Shown one piece after another: positions 52,432 to 61,202 of a stretch of DNA of 64,000 nucleotides. The stretch spans positions 186,001 to 250,000 of the forward strand of contig CAVURC010000015.1 of NCBI GenBank assembly GCA_963743825.1. The letters run 5' to 3'. Under the pieces are notes generated by a model. That model ran no database searches. It worked only from the letters and a program-made list of their open reading frames with translations, and was not told the origin of the DNA. A program made the translations under genes and the position numbers. How positions within the stretch are numbered: the first letter of the stretch is position 1; every line of letters starts with the position of its first letter. Source of the stretch: Sva-07 sp963743825. GTDB lineage: Bacteria > Actinomycetota > Acidimicrobiia > Acidimicrobiales > Ilumatobacteraceae.

Positions 52432-53493
52432 ATGCCCGGATCAGCGCCGACCAGTCTGAGATCCATCGCCGACAGGGTCGAGGCACGGCTCGACGAGCTC
52501 CTCACCGCCGAACGTGACCGCTGGGCGACGTTCGACGCCGACCTCGCGAAGCCGATCGAGGAGATCCGACGGCTCGTGCTCTCGGGCGGCAAGCGCCTTC
52601 GGCCCGCCTTCTGCCACTGGGGATACGTCGGAGCGGGCGGCGGGACCGACGACCAGATCGACGTCGACGCCGGCGCTGCCTTCGAGCTGATGCACGCCTT
52701 CGCCCTGTTCCACGACGACGTGATGGATGATGCAGCGACCCGCCGCGGTCAACCCACGACCCACGCCGTCGCCGCCGCGGACCACGCCAGCAATGGTTGG
52801 GTCGGCGAGTCACGTCGCTTCGGCGAGGGTGTTGCCGTTCTCGTGGGCGACCTGGCCTTCGTCTATGCCGACCAACTGCTCGAAGCCGCTCCGCCTGAAG
52901 CGATGCGCGTGTGGAACGAGCTGCGCATCGAACTCAACATCGGCCAGTACCTCGACATCCTCGGATCGGTCCAGAGCGTCCGCGACGTCGACAAGGCCGA
53001 ACGGATCTGCCGCTACAAGTCCGGCAAGTACACCATCGAACGGCCACTCCACCTCGGTGCGCTGCTCGCAGCTCCCGACCGTGGCGACGAGTTCCTGCCT
53101 GCGCTCAGCGCCTACGGCCTTCCGCTCGGCGACGCGTTCCAGATGCGCGACGACGTGATGGGCGCGTTCGGCGACGCCGACCTCACCGGGAAACCGGTCG
53201 GTGGCGACCTGCGCGAGGGCAAGCCGACCCCACTGCTCGCTCGAGCAGTCCGGTCGGCCACACCCGAGCAGCGCGCCGTGCTCGATCTCGTCGGTCAGCC
53301 CGCGATGGATGACGAAACCGTCGCGCGAATCCAGCAGGCCATCATCGACACGGGTGCACTCGAGGAACTCGAAGCACACATCGCGACGTTGACGAACAAC
53401 GCAGTGACGTCGCTCGACGCGGCACCGATCACCGACACCGCCAAGACCGAACTGATTGCCCTGGCCGACTACGTGAGCTGGCGGAACATCTGA
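52432..53493 (+). CDS. Geranylgeranyl/polyprenyl diphosphate synthase
   Basis: A 353-residue trans-prenyltransferase that supplies GGPP for the carotenoid genes that follow. The first Asp-rich motif 'ALFHDDVMDDAATRRGQPT' (DDxxxD) and the second 'DAFQMRDDVMGAFGDADLTG' are intact, with 'RRLVLSGGKRLRPAFCHWG' at the IPP site. Bulky residues before the first motif ('MHAFALF') are compatible with a C20 product, but chain length cannot be settled. TAGCCT lies 9 nt before the ATG. The stop overlaps crtI (TGATG). Confidence 0.9.
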   Translation: MPGSAPTSLRSIADRVEARLDELLTAERDRWATFDADLAKPIEEIRRLVLSGGKRLRPAFCHWGYVGAGGGTDDQIDVDAGAAFELMHAFALFHDDVMDDAATRRGQPTTHAVAAADHASNGWVGESRRFGEGVAVLVGDLAFVYADQLLEAAPPEAMRVWNELRIELNIGQYLDILGSVQSVRDVDKAERICRYKSGKYTIERPLHLGALLAAPDRGDEFLPALSAYGLPLGDAFQMRDDVMGAFGDADLTGKPVGGDLREGKPTPLLARAVRSATPEQRAVLDLVGQPAMDDETVARIQQAIIDTGALEELEAHIATLTNNAVTSLDAAPITDTAKTELIALADYVSWRNI

Positions 53494-54971
53494 TGAGGGT
53501 CGTGGTCGTCGGTGCCGGCCTCGGAGGGCTCTCCGCTGCGGCCCACCTCGTCGGGGCGGGCCACGAAGTGACCATCGTCGAGCGCGACTCGATTCCGGGC
53601 GGGCGCGCCGGAATGATCGTGTCCGACGGGTTCCGTCTCGACAACGGCCCAACGGTGCTCACCATGCCGAACCTGCTCGAAGACGCGTTCAACGCCTGCG
53701 GCGCCGAGATGAAGAACTACGTCACGATCAACCCGGTCGACCCGATGTACCGGGCCGTGTACGCCGACGGCTCGACGTTGTTCGTCCGTCATGGCCGCGA
53801 GGCAATGACGCAGGAGATCCGCGAGTTCTCCGACGCCAAGCAGGCCGAGTCGTTCGGTGCCTTCTGTGACTGGTTGGAGAAGCTGTACCGAGCCGAGATG
53901 GACTCGTTCATCGACGCCAACTTCAACACGCCGCTCGACCTGATCAAGCCGTGGAAGTCGGGGCTCGAACTCGTGAAGCTCGGCGGCTTCGGCAAGCTCG
54001 ACAAGAAGGTGGCTTCGTTCTTCGACGACGTGCGCCTGCAGCAGATCTTCAGCTTCCAGTCGATGTACGCCGGGCTCGCTCCGTACGAGGCGCTCGCGCT
54101 CTACGCCGTGATCACGTACATGGACTCCGTCCAGGGTGTCTTCGTGCCCGAGGGCGGCATGCACATGATGGCGGCCGGGCTCGCCCAGGCGCTGGTCGAT
54201 GCCGGTGTGGAGATCCGCTACGACTCGCCGGTCACCCGCATCCTGCGTCGCTCCGGCGGCGCCGTCACGGGCGTCGAGATCGGCGCATCGGAACGGCTCG
54301 ACGCCGATGCCGTGGTCTGCAACCCCGATCTCCCCGTCGCCTATCGCGAGCTCCTGCCCGGCGTCACCGCGCCGCGTACCGCCCGCACCGGCAAGTACTC
54401 GCCGTCGTGTCTGCTGTGGGTCGCCGGCGTGAAGGGGTTGCCGCCAGAGGATGCGTCGCACCACAACATTCACTTCGGCAAGGACTGGGACGGCTCGTTC
54501 AAGGCGTTGATCGACGAGGGTGTCCGCATGCCCGACCCTTCGATCCTCGTGACGTTGCACAGCCTCGACGACCGCTCGCTCGCACCCGACGGCTGCTCGA
54601 GCATCTACGTGCTGGAGCCGACACCCAACCTGAGCGGCACCATCGACTGGTCGAAGGAACGCGACACCATCGTCGAGAGCCTTCGCAAACGTGTCGACTC
54701 ACTCGGCTATCCGACCGAGGTCGTCGTCGAGGAGATCTACGACCCGACCGACTGGGAGCGGATGGGCATGGAGCAGGGCACACCGTTCGCTCTCGCCCAC
54801 ACGTTCTTCCAGACCGGCCCGTTCCGGCCGAACAACGTCAACAAGAAGGTCCCGGGCCTCGTGTTCACCGGGTCGTCGACGCTGCCCGGCGTCGGCGTGC
54901 CGATGGTGCTGGTGTCGGGAAAGCTCGCCGCCGAGCGCGTCGAGCAGTACGCACGGCAGCGCTACCGATGA
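53493..54971 (+). CDS. crtI: Phytoene desaturase CrtI
   Basis: A 492-residue FAD-dependent carotenoid desaturase. The N-terminal dinucleotide fold is 'VVVVGAGLGGLSAAAHL' and 'VERDSIPGGRAGMIVSDGFR', then 'LDNGPTVLTMPNLLEDAF'. 'YAVITYMDSVQGVFVPEGGM' precedes the C-terminal FAD motif 'GLVFTGSSTLPGVGVPMVLV'. It would convert phytoene to lycopene or a related desaturated acyclic carotene. Coupled to the GGPP synthase (TGATG) and to crtB (ATGA), it is part of a tight operon. Confidence 0.92.
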   Translation: MRVVVVGAGLGGLSAAAHLVGAGHEVTIVERDSIPGGRAGMIVSDGFRLDNGPTVLTMPNLLEDAFNACGAEMKNYVTINPVDPMYRAVYADGSTLFVRHGREAMTQEIREFSDAKQAESFGAFCDWLEKLYRAEMDSFIDANFNTPLDLIKPWKSGLELVKLGGFGKLDKKVASFFDDVRLQQIFSFQSMYAGLAPYEALALYAVITYMDSVQGVFVPEGGMHMMAAGLAQALVDAGVEIRYDSPVTRILRRSGGAVTGVEIGASERLDADAVVCNPDLPVAYRELLPGVTAPRTARTGKYSPSCLLWVAGVKGLPPEDASHHNIHFGKDWDGSFKALIDEGVRMPDPSILVTLHSLDDRSLAPDGCSSIYVLEPTPNLSGTIDWSKERDTIVESLRKRVDSLGYPTEVVVEEIYDPTDWERMGMEQGTPFALAHTFFQTGPFRPNNVNKKVPGLVFTGSSTLPGVGVPMVLVSGKLAAERVEQYARQRYR

Positions 54972-55909
54972 GCGTGCTCGCCTCGCTTCGCCGGAACAAG
55001 CCCCCGGTGCCGACCACGCACAGCCTGCCGACCGGTCCGGTCACGCTCGACGAGAGCTACGAACTCTGCCGCCAGTTCAACAAGCGCCACGGCACCACGT
55101 ACTACTGGTCGACCAAGGTGCTGCCGAAGGTGAAGCAGCATCACGTGCACGCCTTGTATGCGTTCGCTCGCTACGCCGACGACATCGTCGACGAGATCCC
55201 GTCGCAGGGTGGCCGCGACGTGCCGACCGAGGTGCGCGCGGCGGCGCTCGCCGACTTCGGCGAACGCTTCTTCGCCGACGTCGATGCCGGCAGGTCGGAG
55301 GATCCGGTCCTCAAGGCGGTCGTCCACACGGTGCGGGCATTCGACATCGACATCGAGGCATTCCACCGATTCCTTCGATCGATGACGATGGATCTCACCA
55401 TCGAGTCGTACGCCACGTGGGACGACCTGCTCGTGTACATGGACGGCTCGGCCGCGGTGATCGGCGAGATGATGTTGCCGATCCTGGAGCCCACCGATTA
55501 CGACGCTGCGCTCCCCCACGCCCGTGACCTCGGCAATGCATTCCAGCTCACCAATTTCCTGCGCGACATCGACGAAGACCTCGACCGCGGTCGCCAATAC
55601 ATCCCGTTGGAAGACAGCGACCGATTCGGCGTCGACCTCACCGTGCGGCGGGTCACGCCCTCGTTCGTGCAGTTGATGCAGTTCGAGATCGACCGCTGTC
55701 GCGCGCTGTACCGGTCGGCTGAGATCGGCATCGCCATGTTGCCCGACCAGTCGGCCAAGTGCGTGCTCGCCGCCCACACGCTCTACGGCCGGATCCTCGA
55801 CAAGATCGAAGCCCAGCACTACGACGTGTTCTCCTCTCGCGCCAGCGTGTCGACCACCGAGAAGGCGATCATGGTCACCAAGCTCCTCACCCCCCACCCG
55901 TTCTCGTGA
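54968..55909 (+). CDS. crtB: Phytoene synthase CrtB
   Basis: A 313-residue squalene/phytoene synthase joining two GGPP to phytoene. Asp-rich motif 1 is 'LYAFARYADDIVDEIPSQGG'; motif 2 is 'NFLRDIDEDLDRGRQYIPLE'. 'GTTYYWSTKVLPKVKQHHVH' is typical. The ATG overlaps the crtI stop. The final codons and TGA stop lie in the left arm of a 20-bp inverted repeat (55898-55950), and the GTG of the next gene overlaps the stop (GTGA). Confidence 0.94.
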   Translation: MSVLASLRRNKPPVPTTHSLPTGPVTLDESYELCRQFNKRHGTTYYWSTKVLPKVKQHHVHALYAFARYADDIVDEIPSQGGRDVPTEVRAAALADFGERFFADVDAGRSEDPVLKAVVHTVRAFDIDIEAFHRFLRSMTMDLTIESYATWDDLLVYMDGSAAVIGEMMLPILEPTDYDAALPHARDLGNAFQLTNFLRDIDEDLDRGRQYIPLEDSDRFGVDLTVRRVTPSFVQLMQFEIDRCRALYRSAEIGIAMLPDQSAKCVLAAHTLYGRILDKIEAQHYDVFSSRASVSTTEKAIMVTKLLTPHPFS

Positions 55910-55950
55910 ACTCGTTGGGGAACTATTCCGCAACGAGTTCACGAGAACGG
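55898..55950. repeat. Inverted repeat across the crtB stop / cruF-like start
   Basis: CCGTTCTCGTGAACTCGTTG (55898-55917) and CAACGAGTTCACGAGAACGG (55931-55950) are perfect 20-bp arms with a 13-nt loop. The crtB stop and the GTG start of the next gene are both within the left arm. It lacks the GTC-N-GAC centre of the other palindromes. Confidence 0.8.
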
Positions 55951-56715
55951 TGGAGTGGGGCGATTGGCGCAGCGGCGGGGGTGGTGACGGTGGCGGGGAT
56001 GGTCGCGACGCCGTTGCTGGCGCAAGGTGGTCGCGCTCGGCGGGTGTTGTCGACGGTGGTGGTGGTCGGATCGTTCACCACCACGGCTGCCAATGCCGTG
56101 CGACGATGGGGAGCACCGCGCACTGCGGCCGCCGGGGCGGTGACGGCGGTTGCGACGACCATCGTCGAACGAGTCGGCACGCAGACCGGTCTGCCCTTCG
56201 GGCGGTACACGTACACGGGCGCTCTGCGGCCCCAGGTCGCCCACGTGCCGGCGATCGTGCCGCTCGCGTGGTTCGCCATGGGGCTCCCGGCACGCGAGGC
56301 GGCACACGCTGCACTCGGCGAACACTCGACGCCGGCAACGCGCATCGCGCTCGGCTCGGCCGCCCTCACGGCGTGGGACCTGTTCCTCGACCCCCAGATG
56401 GTCGGCGAGGGGTACTGGGTGTGGGCACGCCGAGGGCTGTACCGGGGTATTCCGCTCGGCAACTTCGTCGGATGGTTCATCACCGGGCTCGGCGTGATGG
56501 CGGCACTCGAAGCGCTGTTGCCGCCGACGTCGTACATCGACGGGTCCGCCGACGCCGATGGCGCGCTCGTGGGCGAGTACACCTTCATGGGCGTGATGGA
56601 GACCATCGGCTTCGCCCGCTACTTCCGCGATCCGACCGTCGCCATCGTCGGAGGGCTCGGCATGCTGCCGATCGCCGTTGCGGCGCTGATCGGCAAGGCT
56701 CGCGCGGCTGAGACC
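55906..56715 (+). CDS. CruF-like carotenoid 1,2-hydratase (DUF422), membrane part
   Basis: A 270-residue segment with six to seven TM helices: 'GAAAGVVTVAGMVATPLLA', 'RVLSTVVVVGSFTTTAANAV' and 'IVPLAWFAMGLPAREAAHAA'. 'LFLDPQMVGEGYWVWARRG' with 'IPLGNFVGWFITGLGV' are signatures of the CruF/bisanhydrobacterioruberin hydratase family, which hydrates the end of an acyclic carotenoid. There is no stop before the CrtD-like frame, which opens at ATG 56716 in the same frame, so as read the two are one 752-residue fusion. A missing base near 56700-56712 could equally have removed a stop, since TGA occurs in a shifted frame there. The GTG start overlaps the crtB stop. Confidence 0.75.
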
Positions 56716-58164
56716 ATGGACAGAGTGGCGATCATCGGGGGAGGCGTCGGCGGATTGGCCACTGCCATCCGACTACAAGCACTCGGGCATCACGTCACGC
56801 TCTTCGAACGCAACGAGGTGGTCGGCGGCAAGCTCGCCAACTACGTGCGTGACGGTTACGCGTTCGACCTCGGCCCGTCGCTCGTCACACTGCCCCACGT
56901 GTTCGACGAGGTGTTCCACACCGCAACGACGACGCTCGCAGAGCAGGTCGAACTCGTGCGACTCGATCCACAGTTCCGCTACCACTGGGCCGACGGTTCG
57001 ACCCTGACGGTTCCCGACGGCAGCGACGACACCGCCGCTGCCTTCGAGGAGTTCGCGCCAGGAGCCGGCGAGCAGTGGCGGGCCTTCGATGCGCGGGGCC
57101 GGCGGATCTGGGACGTGGCGGAGCGAACGTTCTTCGCCGGGCCGATGTCGAACCCGTGGTCGCTCGCCAAGCGGCTGCGGTCGCCGTTCGACCTGACAGC
57201 CATCGATCCGTTGCGCACACTGCACCGGTCGGCCGGATCGTTCTTCGACGACCCACGCCTCGTCCAGTGGGCCGACCGCTACGCCACGTACTCCGGTTCG
57301 TCGCCGTACGCCGCCCCTGCGACGCTCGCCTGCATCCCGCACATCGAGGCCCGGTACGGATGCTGGTATCCGATGGGCGGGCTCGACGAACTCCGCAATG
57401 CGTTCGTCTGGGTCGCCACCGAGGTCGGCGTCGACATCCGCACCCGGACCGACGTCGTGTCGATCGAAGCGGGCGAACGCGTCACCGGCGTGGTGCTCGC
57501 CGACGGGACCCACGAGCGCGCCGACATCGTCGTCGCCAACACCGATGCCGAGCATCTGTACGACGATCTCCTGCACGACAGCGTGGCGCTCGCACGGGTG
57601 CGGCTGGCCAAGCGATCGACGAGCGGGTTCGTGTTGTGCCTGGGAGTGAGGGGGCTGACGCCCGGCCTCACGCATCACAATGTCTGGTTCTCGAACAGCT
57701 ACCGCAGCGAGTACGACCAACTCGACGCGGGGCGTCTCGCCGACGACCCGACGATCTACGCCTGCGTGTCGTCGGTGACGGATCCGAGCCAAGCCCCCGA
57801 CGGCTGCGAGAACTGGTTCCTGCTGGTGAACACTCCGCCGGGAGTCGAGGTCGATGCTGATGCGTACGGTGATCTGGTACTCGATCGGCTCGCCGCTCAC
57901 GGCGTCGACCTGCGGCCCCGAATCGAGTTCCGCCACACGATGACACCGGCCGACATCGCCACCCGCTACCGATCGCCGGGCGGCGCCATCTATGGCACGT
58001 CGTCGAACGGAAAGCGTGCGGCATTCGTGCGGCCCGCCAATCGCGGGTCGAAGCCCGGCCTGTACCTCGTCGGGGGCTCGAGCCATCCGGGTGGGGGTCT
58101 CCCGCTCGTGACGATGAGCGCGAAGATCGTGGCGGAGATGATCACCGCAGACATCCGGCGATGA
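56716..58164 (+). CDS. CrtI/CrtD-type carotenoid desaturase
   Basis: A 482-residue second FAD desaturase: 'VAIIGGGVGGLATAIRLQAL' and 'FERNEVVGGKLANYVRDGY' at the N-terminus, 'FDLGPSLVTLPHVFDEVF', and the C-terminal 'GLYLVGGSSHPGGGLPLVTM'. It is divergent from the CrtI at 53493. Beside a CruF-like hydratase and a CrtA-like ketolase, a CrtD-type 3,4-desaturation of a 1-hydroxylated acyclic carotenoid is the best guess. A C-4/C-4' oxygenase of the CrtP type is the alternative. It is in frame with the upstream CruF-like part and followed directly by the glycosyltransferase (TGA then GTG). Confidence 0.82.
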   Translation: MDRVAIIGGGVGGLATAIRLQALGHHVTLFERNEVVGGKLANYVRDGYAFDLGPSLVTLPHVFDEVFHTATTTLAEQVELVRLDPQFRYHWADGSTLTVPDGSDDTAAAFEEFAPGAGEQWRAFDARGRRIWDVAERTFFAGPMSNPWSLAKRLRSPFDLTAIDPLRTLHRSAGSFFDDPRLVQWADRYATYSGSSPYAAPATLACIPHIEARYGCWYPMGGLDELRNAFVWVATEVGVDIRTRTDVVSIEAGERVTGVVLADGTHERADIVVANTDAEHLYDDLLHDSVALARVRLAKRSTSGFVLCLGVRGLTPGLTHHNVWFSNSYRSEYDQLDAGRLADDPTIYACVSSVTDPSQAPDGCENWFLLVNTPPGVEVDADAYGDLVLDRLAAHGVDLRPRIEFRHTMTPADIATRYRSPGGAIYGTSSNGKRAAFVRPANRGSKPGLYLVGGSSHPGGGLPLVTMSAKIVAEMITADIRR

Positions 58165-59257
58165 GTGCGTTGCGATGCGATGCTCCGCGCAGCATCGATC
58201 GGGCTTCGCGTCGGCGCCGGCACGGTGGCGGTGACGAGGCTCGTGAAGGTGGCCGCGACCGTGCCACCGGTGCGCCCGACGCTCACGCCGCTGTCGTCGA
58301 TCAGCGTCGTCGTCCCGGCCCGCGACGAGGCCGCCCGGATCGGTCCGCTGCTCGAAGCGATCGTCGGCGCGCCGTGCGTCAGCGAGGTGATCGTGGTCGA
58401 CGATCAGTCGAGCGACGCGACGGCCGACATCGCACGCCGCGCCGGTGCCAGGGTGATCGAGGGCACGCCGCTGCCCGACGGTTGGGCGGGCAAGGCGTGG
58501 GCGCTGCAGCAGGGCATCGAGGCCGCACGGTCGGACTGGGTCGTGACCCTCGACGCCGACACGCGGCCCGCTCCGTTGCTCCCCGGTGCGCTCGTGGCCC
58601 GGGCAACGGGCGACCGCTTCGACCTCCTGACCGTCGGTGGCCGCTTCGATCTCCCGACCGCCGGCAGCCGGTGGCTCCACGCCTCCATGCTGACGACACT
58701 CGTGTACCGGTTCGGGCCGCCGGGGGTCTCCGTCGTCGCGACCCGATCGCACGATGGCCAACGGCCAGTGCATGGCGTTCGAGCGCCGTTGGTTCCTCGA
58801 GATGGGGGGCATGGCACTCGTCAGCGGCGAGGTCGTCGAAGACATCGCGCTCGCTCGCCGGCTTGCCACCGATGGATGGAGGGTCGGCTTCCTCGATGCG
58901 AGCGAACTGCTCGATGTCCGCATGTTCGAGTCGGCCGGCGACGTCTGGAACGGATGGGGCAGATCGCTTGCGCTCCCCGGAGTCGATCCCCGCAACCGCC
59001 AGCTGTTCGACCTCGCCGTGATCGTGCTCGCGCAGGTACTCCCGCTCCCTCGACTGCTCATCCGCCGAGGCGACGTTGTCGACCTGGCGCTCGCAGCAGT
59101 GCGCCTCGGAACCCTCGTCGGCACCCGGACGGCCTACACCCGCAACGATGCGGCCTATTGGCTGAGCCCGCTCGCCGACCCGCTGGCGGCAGTCGCCATC
59201 GCCCGAGGGATCGCCCGCGGTGGCCGCCAGACCTGGCGCGGACGCACCTACGGCTGA
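58165..59257 (+). CDS. Family 2 glycosyltransferase, CruG/CrtQ-like (frame-broken)
   Basis: A GT2 glycosyltransferase of about 363 residues. N-terminal hydrophobic segment, then 'SISVVVPARDEAARIGPLLE', 'EVIVVDDQSSDATADIARRA' and the DxD motif 'WVVTLDADTRPAPLLPGA'. After a break near 58738 it continues in another frame with 'NGQCMAFERRWFLEMGGMAL', 'GEVVEDIALARRLATDGWRV' and two or three C-terminal TM helices. CruG, which glycosylates the 2' position of hydroxylated carotenoids, has this layout, and the CruF-like neighbour supports the match. The GTG at 58165 abuts the previous stop; ATG 58180 is an alternative start. Confidence 0.8.
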
Positions 59258-59850
59258 TCGATCGCCGTGGATCGTCGATCAACGAGCGCTGCCATCGCGA
59301 ACCGCAGCCCGATGAACGTCATCAGTACACCGGTCGCCGCGGTGCGGTACGGGCCCTCGATGACGAGTTGGACCACGGGGAACGCGAAGAACCCGACCTG
59401 CGCCGCCCGGGCGAACGACCTGGTGAGCGCGAACACACCGAGCAGCAGGGCGATCGTGAGTGCGAACGGCAGCGGTGCGAACACCGCCGCACCACCGACG
59501 AACGTGAGGATGCTGCGCCCCCCGCGGAATCGAGCGAACACCGGGAAGGCGTGCCCGACCATTGCTGCGCCGGTGCCGACATAGGCGAGACCCCACACGC
59601 CGGGGTTGGCGAGGGCCACACCGACCAGCGCGGCGATCGCGCCCTTGGCCACGTCACCGACGAACACCGGGATCGCCGCCCGCTTGCCCAGCGTCTCGCG
59701 GGCGTTCCAGAACCCCGGGTTCCGATCGCCGACCGTTCGCAGGTCGACCTTTGCCCGCCGTGCCGCCACCATGTTGGCGATCGGAATCGAGCCGATGAGA
59801 TACCCCACCACGAGCGTGATCGCCACATCGACGGCGGTCTCCGAGCTCAT
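59248..59850 (-). CDS. PlsY-like glycerol-3-phosphate acyltransferase
   Basis: A 200-residue membrane acyltransferase with five TM helices. The PlsY motifs are recognisable but altered: 'LIGSIPIANMVA' (motif 1 usually GSIPF/S), 'TVGDRNPGFWNARETLGK' (motif 2 usually GSGNPGATN) and 'GHAFPVFARFRGGRS' (motif 3 usually FKGGKG). It may be the housekeeping acyl-phosphate:G3P acyltransferase of this lineage or a variant with another acceptor. It is convergent with the glycosyltransferase (10-bp overlap) and nearly abuts the CrtA-like gene, inside the carotenoid cluster. Confidence 0.75.
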   Translation of the reverse strand: MSSETAVDVAITLVVGYLIGSIPIANMVAARRAKVDLRTVGDRNPGFWNARETLGKRAAIPVFVGDVAKGAIAALVGVALANPGVWGLAYVGTGAAMVGHAFPVFARFRGGRSILTFVGGAAVFAPLPFALTIALLLGVFALTRSFARAAQVGFFAFPVVQLVIEGPYRTAATGVLMTFIGLRFAMAALVDRRSTAIDQP

Positions 59851-59871
59851 TGGTGACAGCATGACCGATGC

Positions 59872-60567
59872 ATGGCCCGCATCGCGTCGTTCCACCTGAT
59901 TCGCGAACCGAAGTGGAAGACCCCGCTCGCCCTCGGGCGCCTCGGACTCGACCGGCCCCGGCTCAGCCGGGTCGACGGGCTCGTGTTCTGGCGCCTCCTC
60001 GGCACGGGTTCCGGCGACAACACCGGTGGTGGCGCGGATCTCGCGCGCACTGCGGTGTTCGCGGTGTGGGATGACGAGGCAGCACTCGATTCGTTCATGG
60101 CGACGAGCCGTCTCGCCGCCCGATGGCAGACGGCACAGGAGAGTTGGCATGTGCGCCTGCGCAGCGTCGGCGGCCACGGTCGATGGCGCGGCATCGACCC
60201 ACTCGACGGTATGGAACAGGGATCGAGCAGCGGAGCGATCGCGATCATCACCCGGGCCGACGTGCACCGGCACTCGTGGAAGGCGTTCGGTGCGGCGAGC
60301 AACGTCGTCGACGCCGAGCTCCACGCCGCTCCCGGATTGATCGATGTGGTCGGGATCGGCGAAGCGCCCGTCGGCCGACTCGCAACGTTCAGTCTCTGGG
60401 AGTCGTTGGCCGCCGCGCGGTCATTCGCGTACTCGATGCCCGACCACATCGAGGTGATGCGTCGCACCCGCGCCGAGGGCTGGTACGCCGAGGAACTCTT
60501 CGCCCGCTTCGAGCCCTACGCGTCGACCGGAACCTGGAACGGTCGCGACCCGCTGGAGGGCCGCTAA
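59872..60567 (+). CDS. CrtA-like (spheroidene monooxygenase family) carotenoid ketolase
   Basis: A 231-residue heme-type CrtA family protein: 'FWRLLGTGSGDNTGGGADL', 'TAVFAVWDDEAALDSFM', 'ATFSLWESLAAARSFAYSMP', 'HIEVMRRTRAEGWYAEELFA' and 'RFEPYASTGTWNGRDPL' are the family's conserved stretches. In purple bacteria CrtA adds a 2-keto group to acyclic carotenoids bearing a tertiary hydroxyl or methoxyl. It fits the end-modifying set CruF/CrtD/glycosyltransferase here. It diverges from the PlsY-like gene with only 21 bp between starts. Confidence 0.83.
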   Translation: MARIASFHLIREPKWKTPLALGRLGLDRPRLSRVDGLVFWRLLGTGSGDNTGGGADLARTAVFAVWDDEAALDSFMATSRLAARWQTAQESWHVRLRSVGGHGRWRGIDPLDGMEQGSSSGAIAIITRADVHRHSWKAFGAASNVVDAELHAAPGLIDVVGIGEAPVGRLATFSLWESLAAARSFAYSMPDHIEVMRRTRAEGWYAEELFARFEPYASTGTWNGRDPLEGR

Positions 60568-60589
60568 CCTCACCGCCTGCGCACTGCGC

Positions 60590-60662
<73 letters not shown>

Positions 60663-60751
60663 CAATAACACCAGGTAGATGGGCATGAGGCTCCGAGGGG
60701 CTCGGTCCGAAAACTGGGTTGTCCCATATTTGTCCCATATTGGCGACATGG

Positions 60752-60913
60752 ACACTCGCCGCCGGTGTACCGGTGCCGACTGTGAGCGGTCGACTCGGGC
60801 ACGCCAACTTCTCGACGACGCTCAACATGTACGCCGACTTCCTCGAAGCGAGCGATCGGGATCGGAGGAGACCCAGGAGCTGGACATTCGTCAAACCCTC
60901 AGGTAAAACCTGA
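60752..60913 (+). pseudogene. Tyrosine recombinase (integrase) C-terminal fragment
   Basis: Only about 53 residues remain: 'LAAGVPVPTVSGRLGHANFS' then 'TTLNMYADFLEASDR'. These are the last box of phage-type integrases, with the catalytic tyrosine in 'NMYADF'. The Arg-His-Arg part is gone, so it is inactive. It lies 90 bp from the 3' end of tRNA-Thr, a classic integration site, and is a scar of an excised or decayed integrative element. The segment before it has two direct copies of TTGTCCCATATT-like sequence around 60719-60742. Confidence 0.75.
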
Positions 60914-61202
60914 CGATGGATTCGGCCCAGGTCCACTCACACGCAGCGCTCACCGACGCACCGCTGCCAACCATCGACCAGAAACGATCCCTATTGGCGA
61001 CCTGCTCCTCGTTCGACCACACACGAACCATCGAACCGACCTCCCAGAAATGGACACTGTTGCGGCCACCACTGAAATCCGCCGGTCCTCAACCGGACGG
61101 AGTCACGAGGCGGCGGTCTTCTGCCGATCACAGTCATTATGTAGGTCACGCCGAGTCACCGATACCAAGACTGGCCGATCGCACTCGACCGGCCCGTGAT
61201 AC
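60914..61202. other. Gene-poor stretch before the IS110 element
   Basis: No convincing gene. The only long frame (from 60916) has no recognisable domain and atypical composition. An 18-bp sequence at 61128-61145 recurs with two mismatches at 61203-61220, probably a second, older copy of the IS left end. GC content looks slightly lower than in the flanking core genome. Confidence 0.5.
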
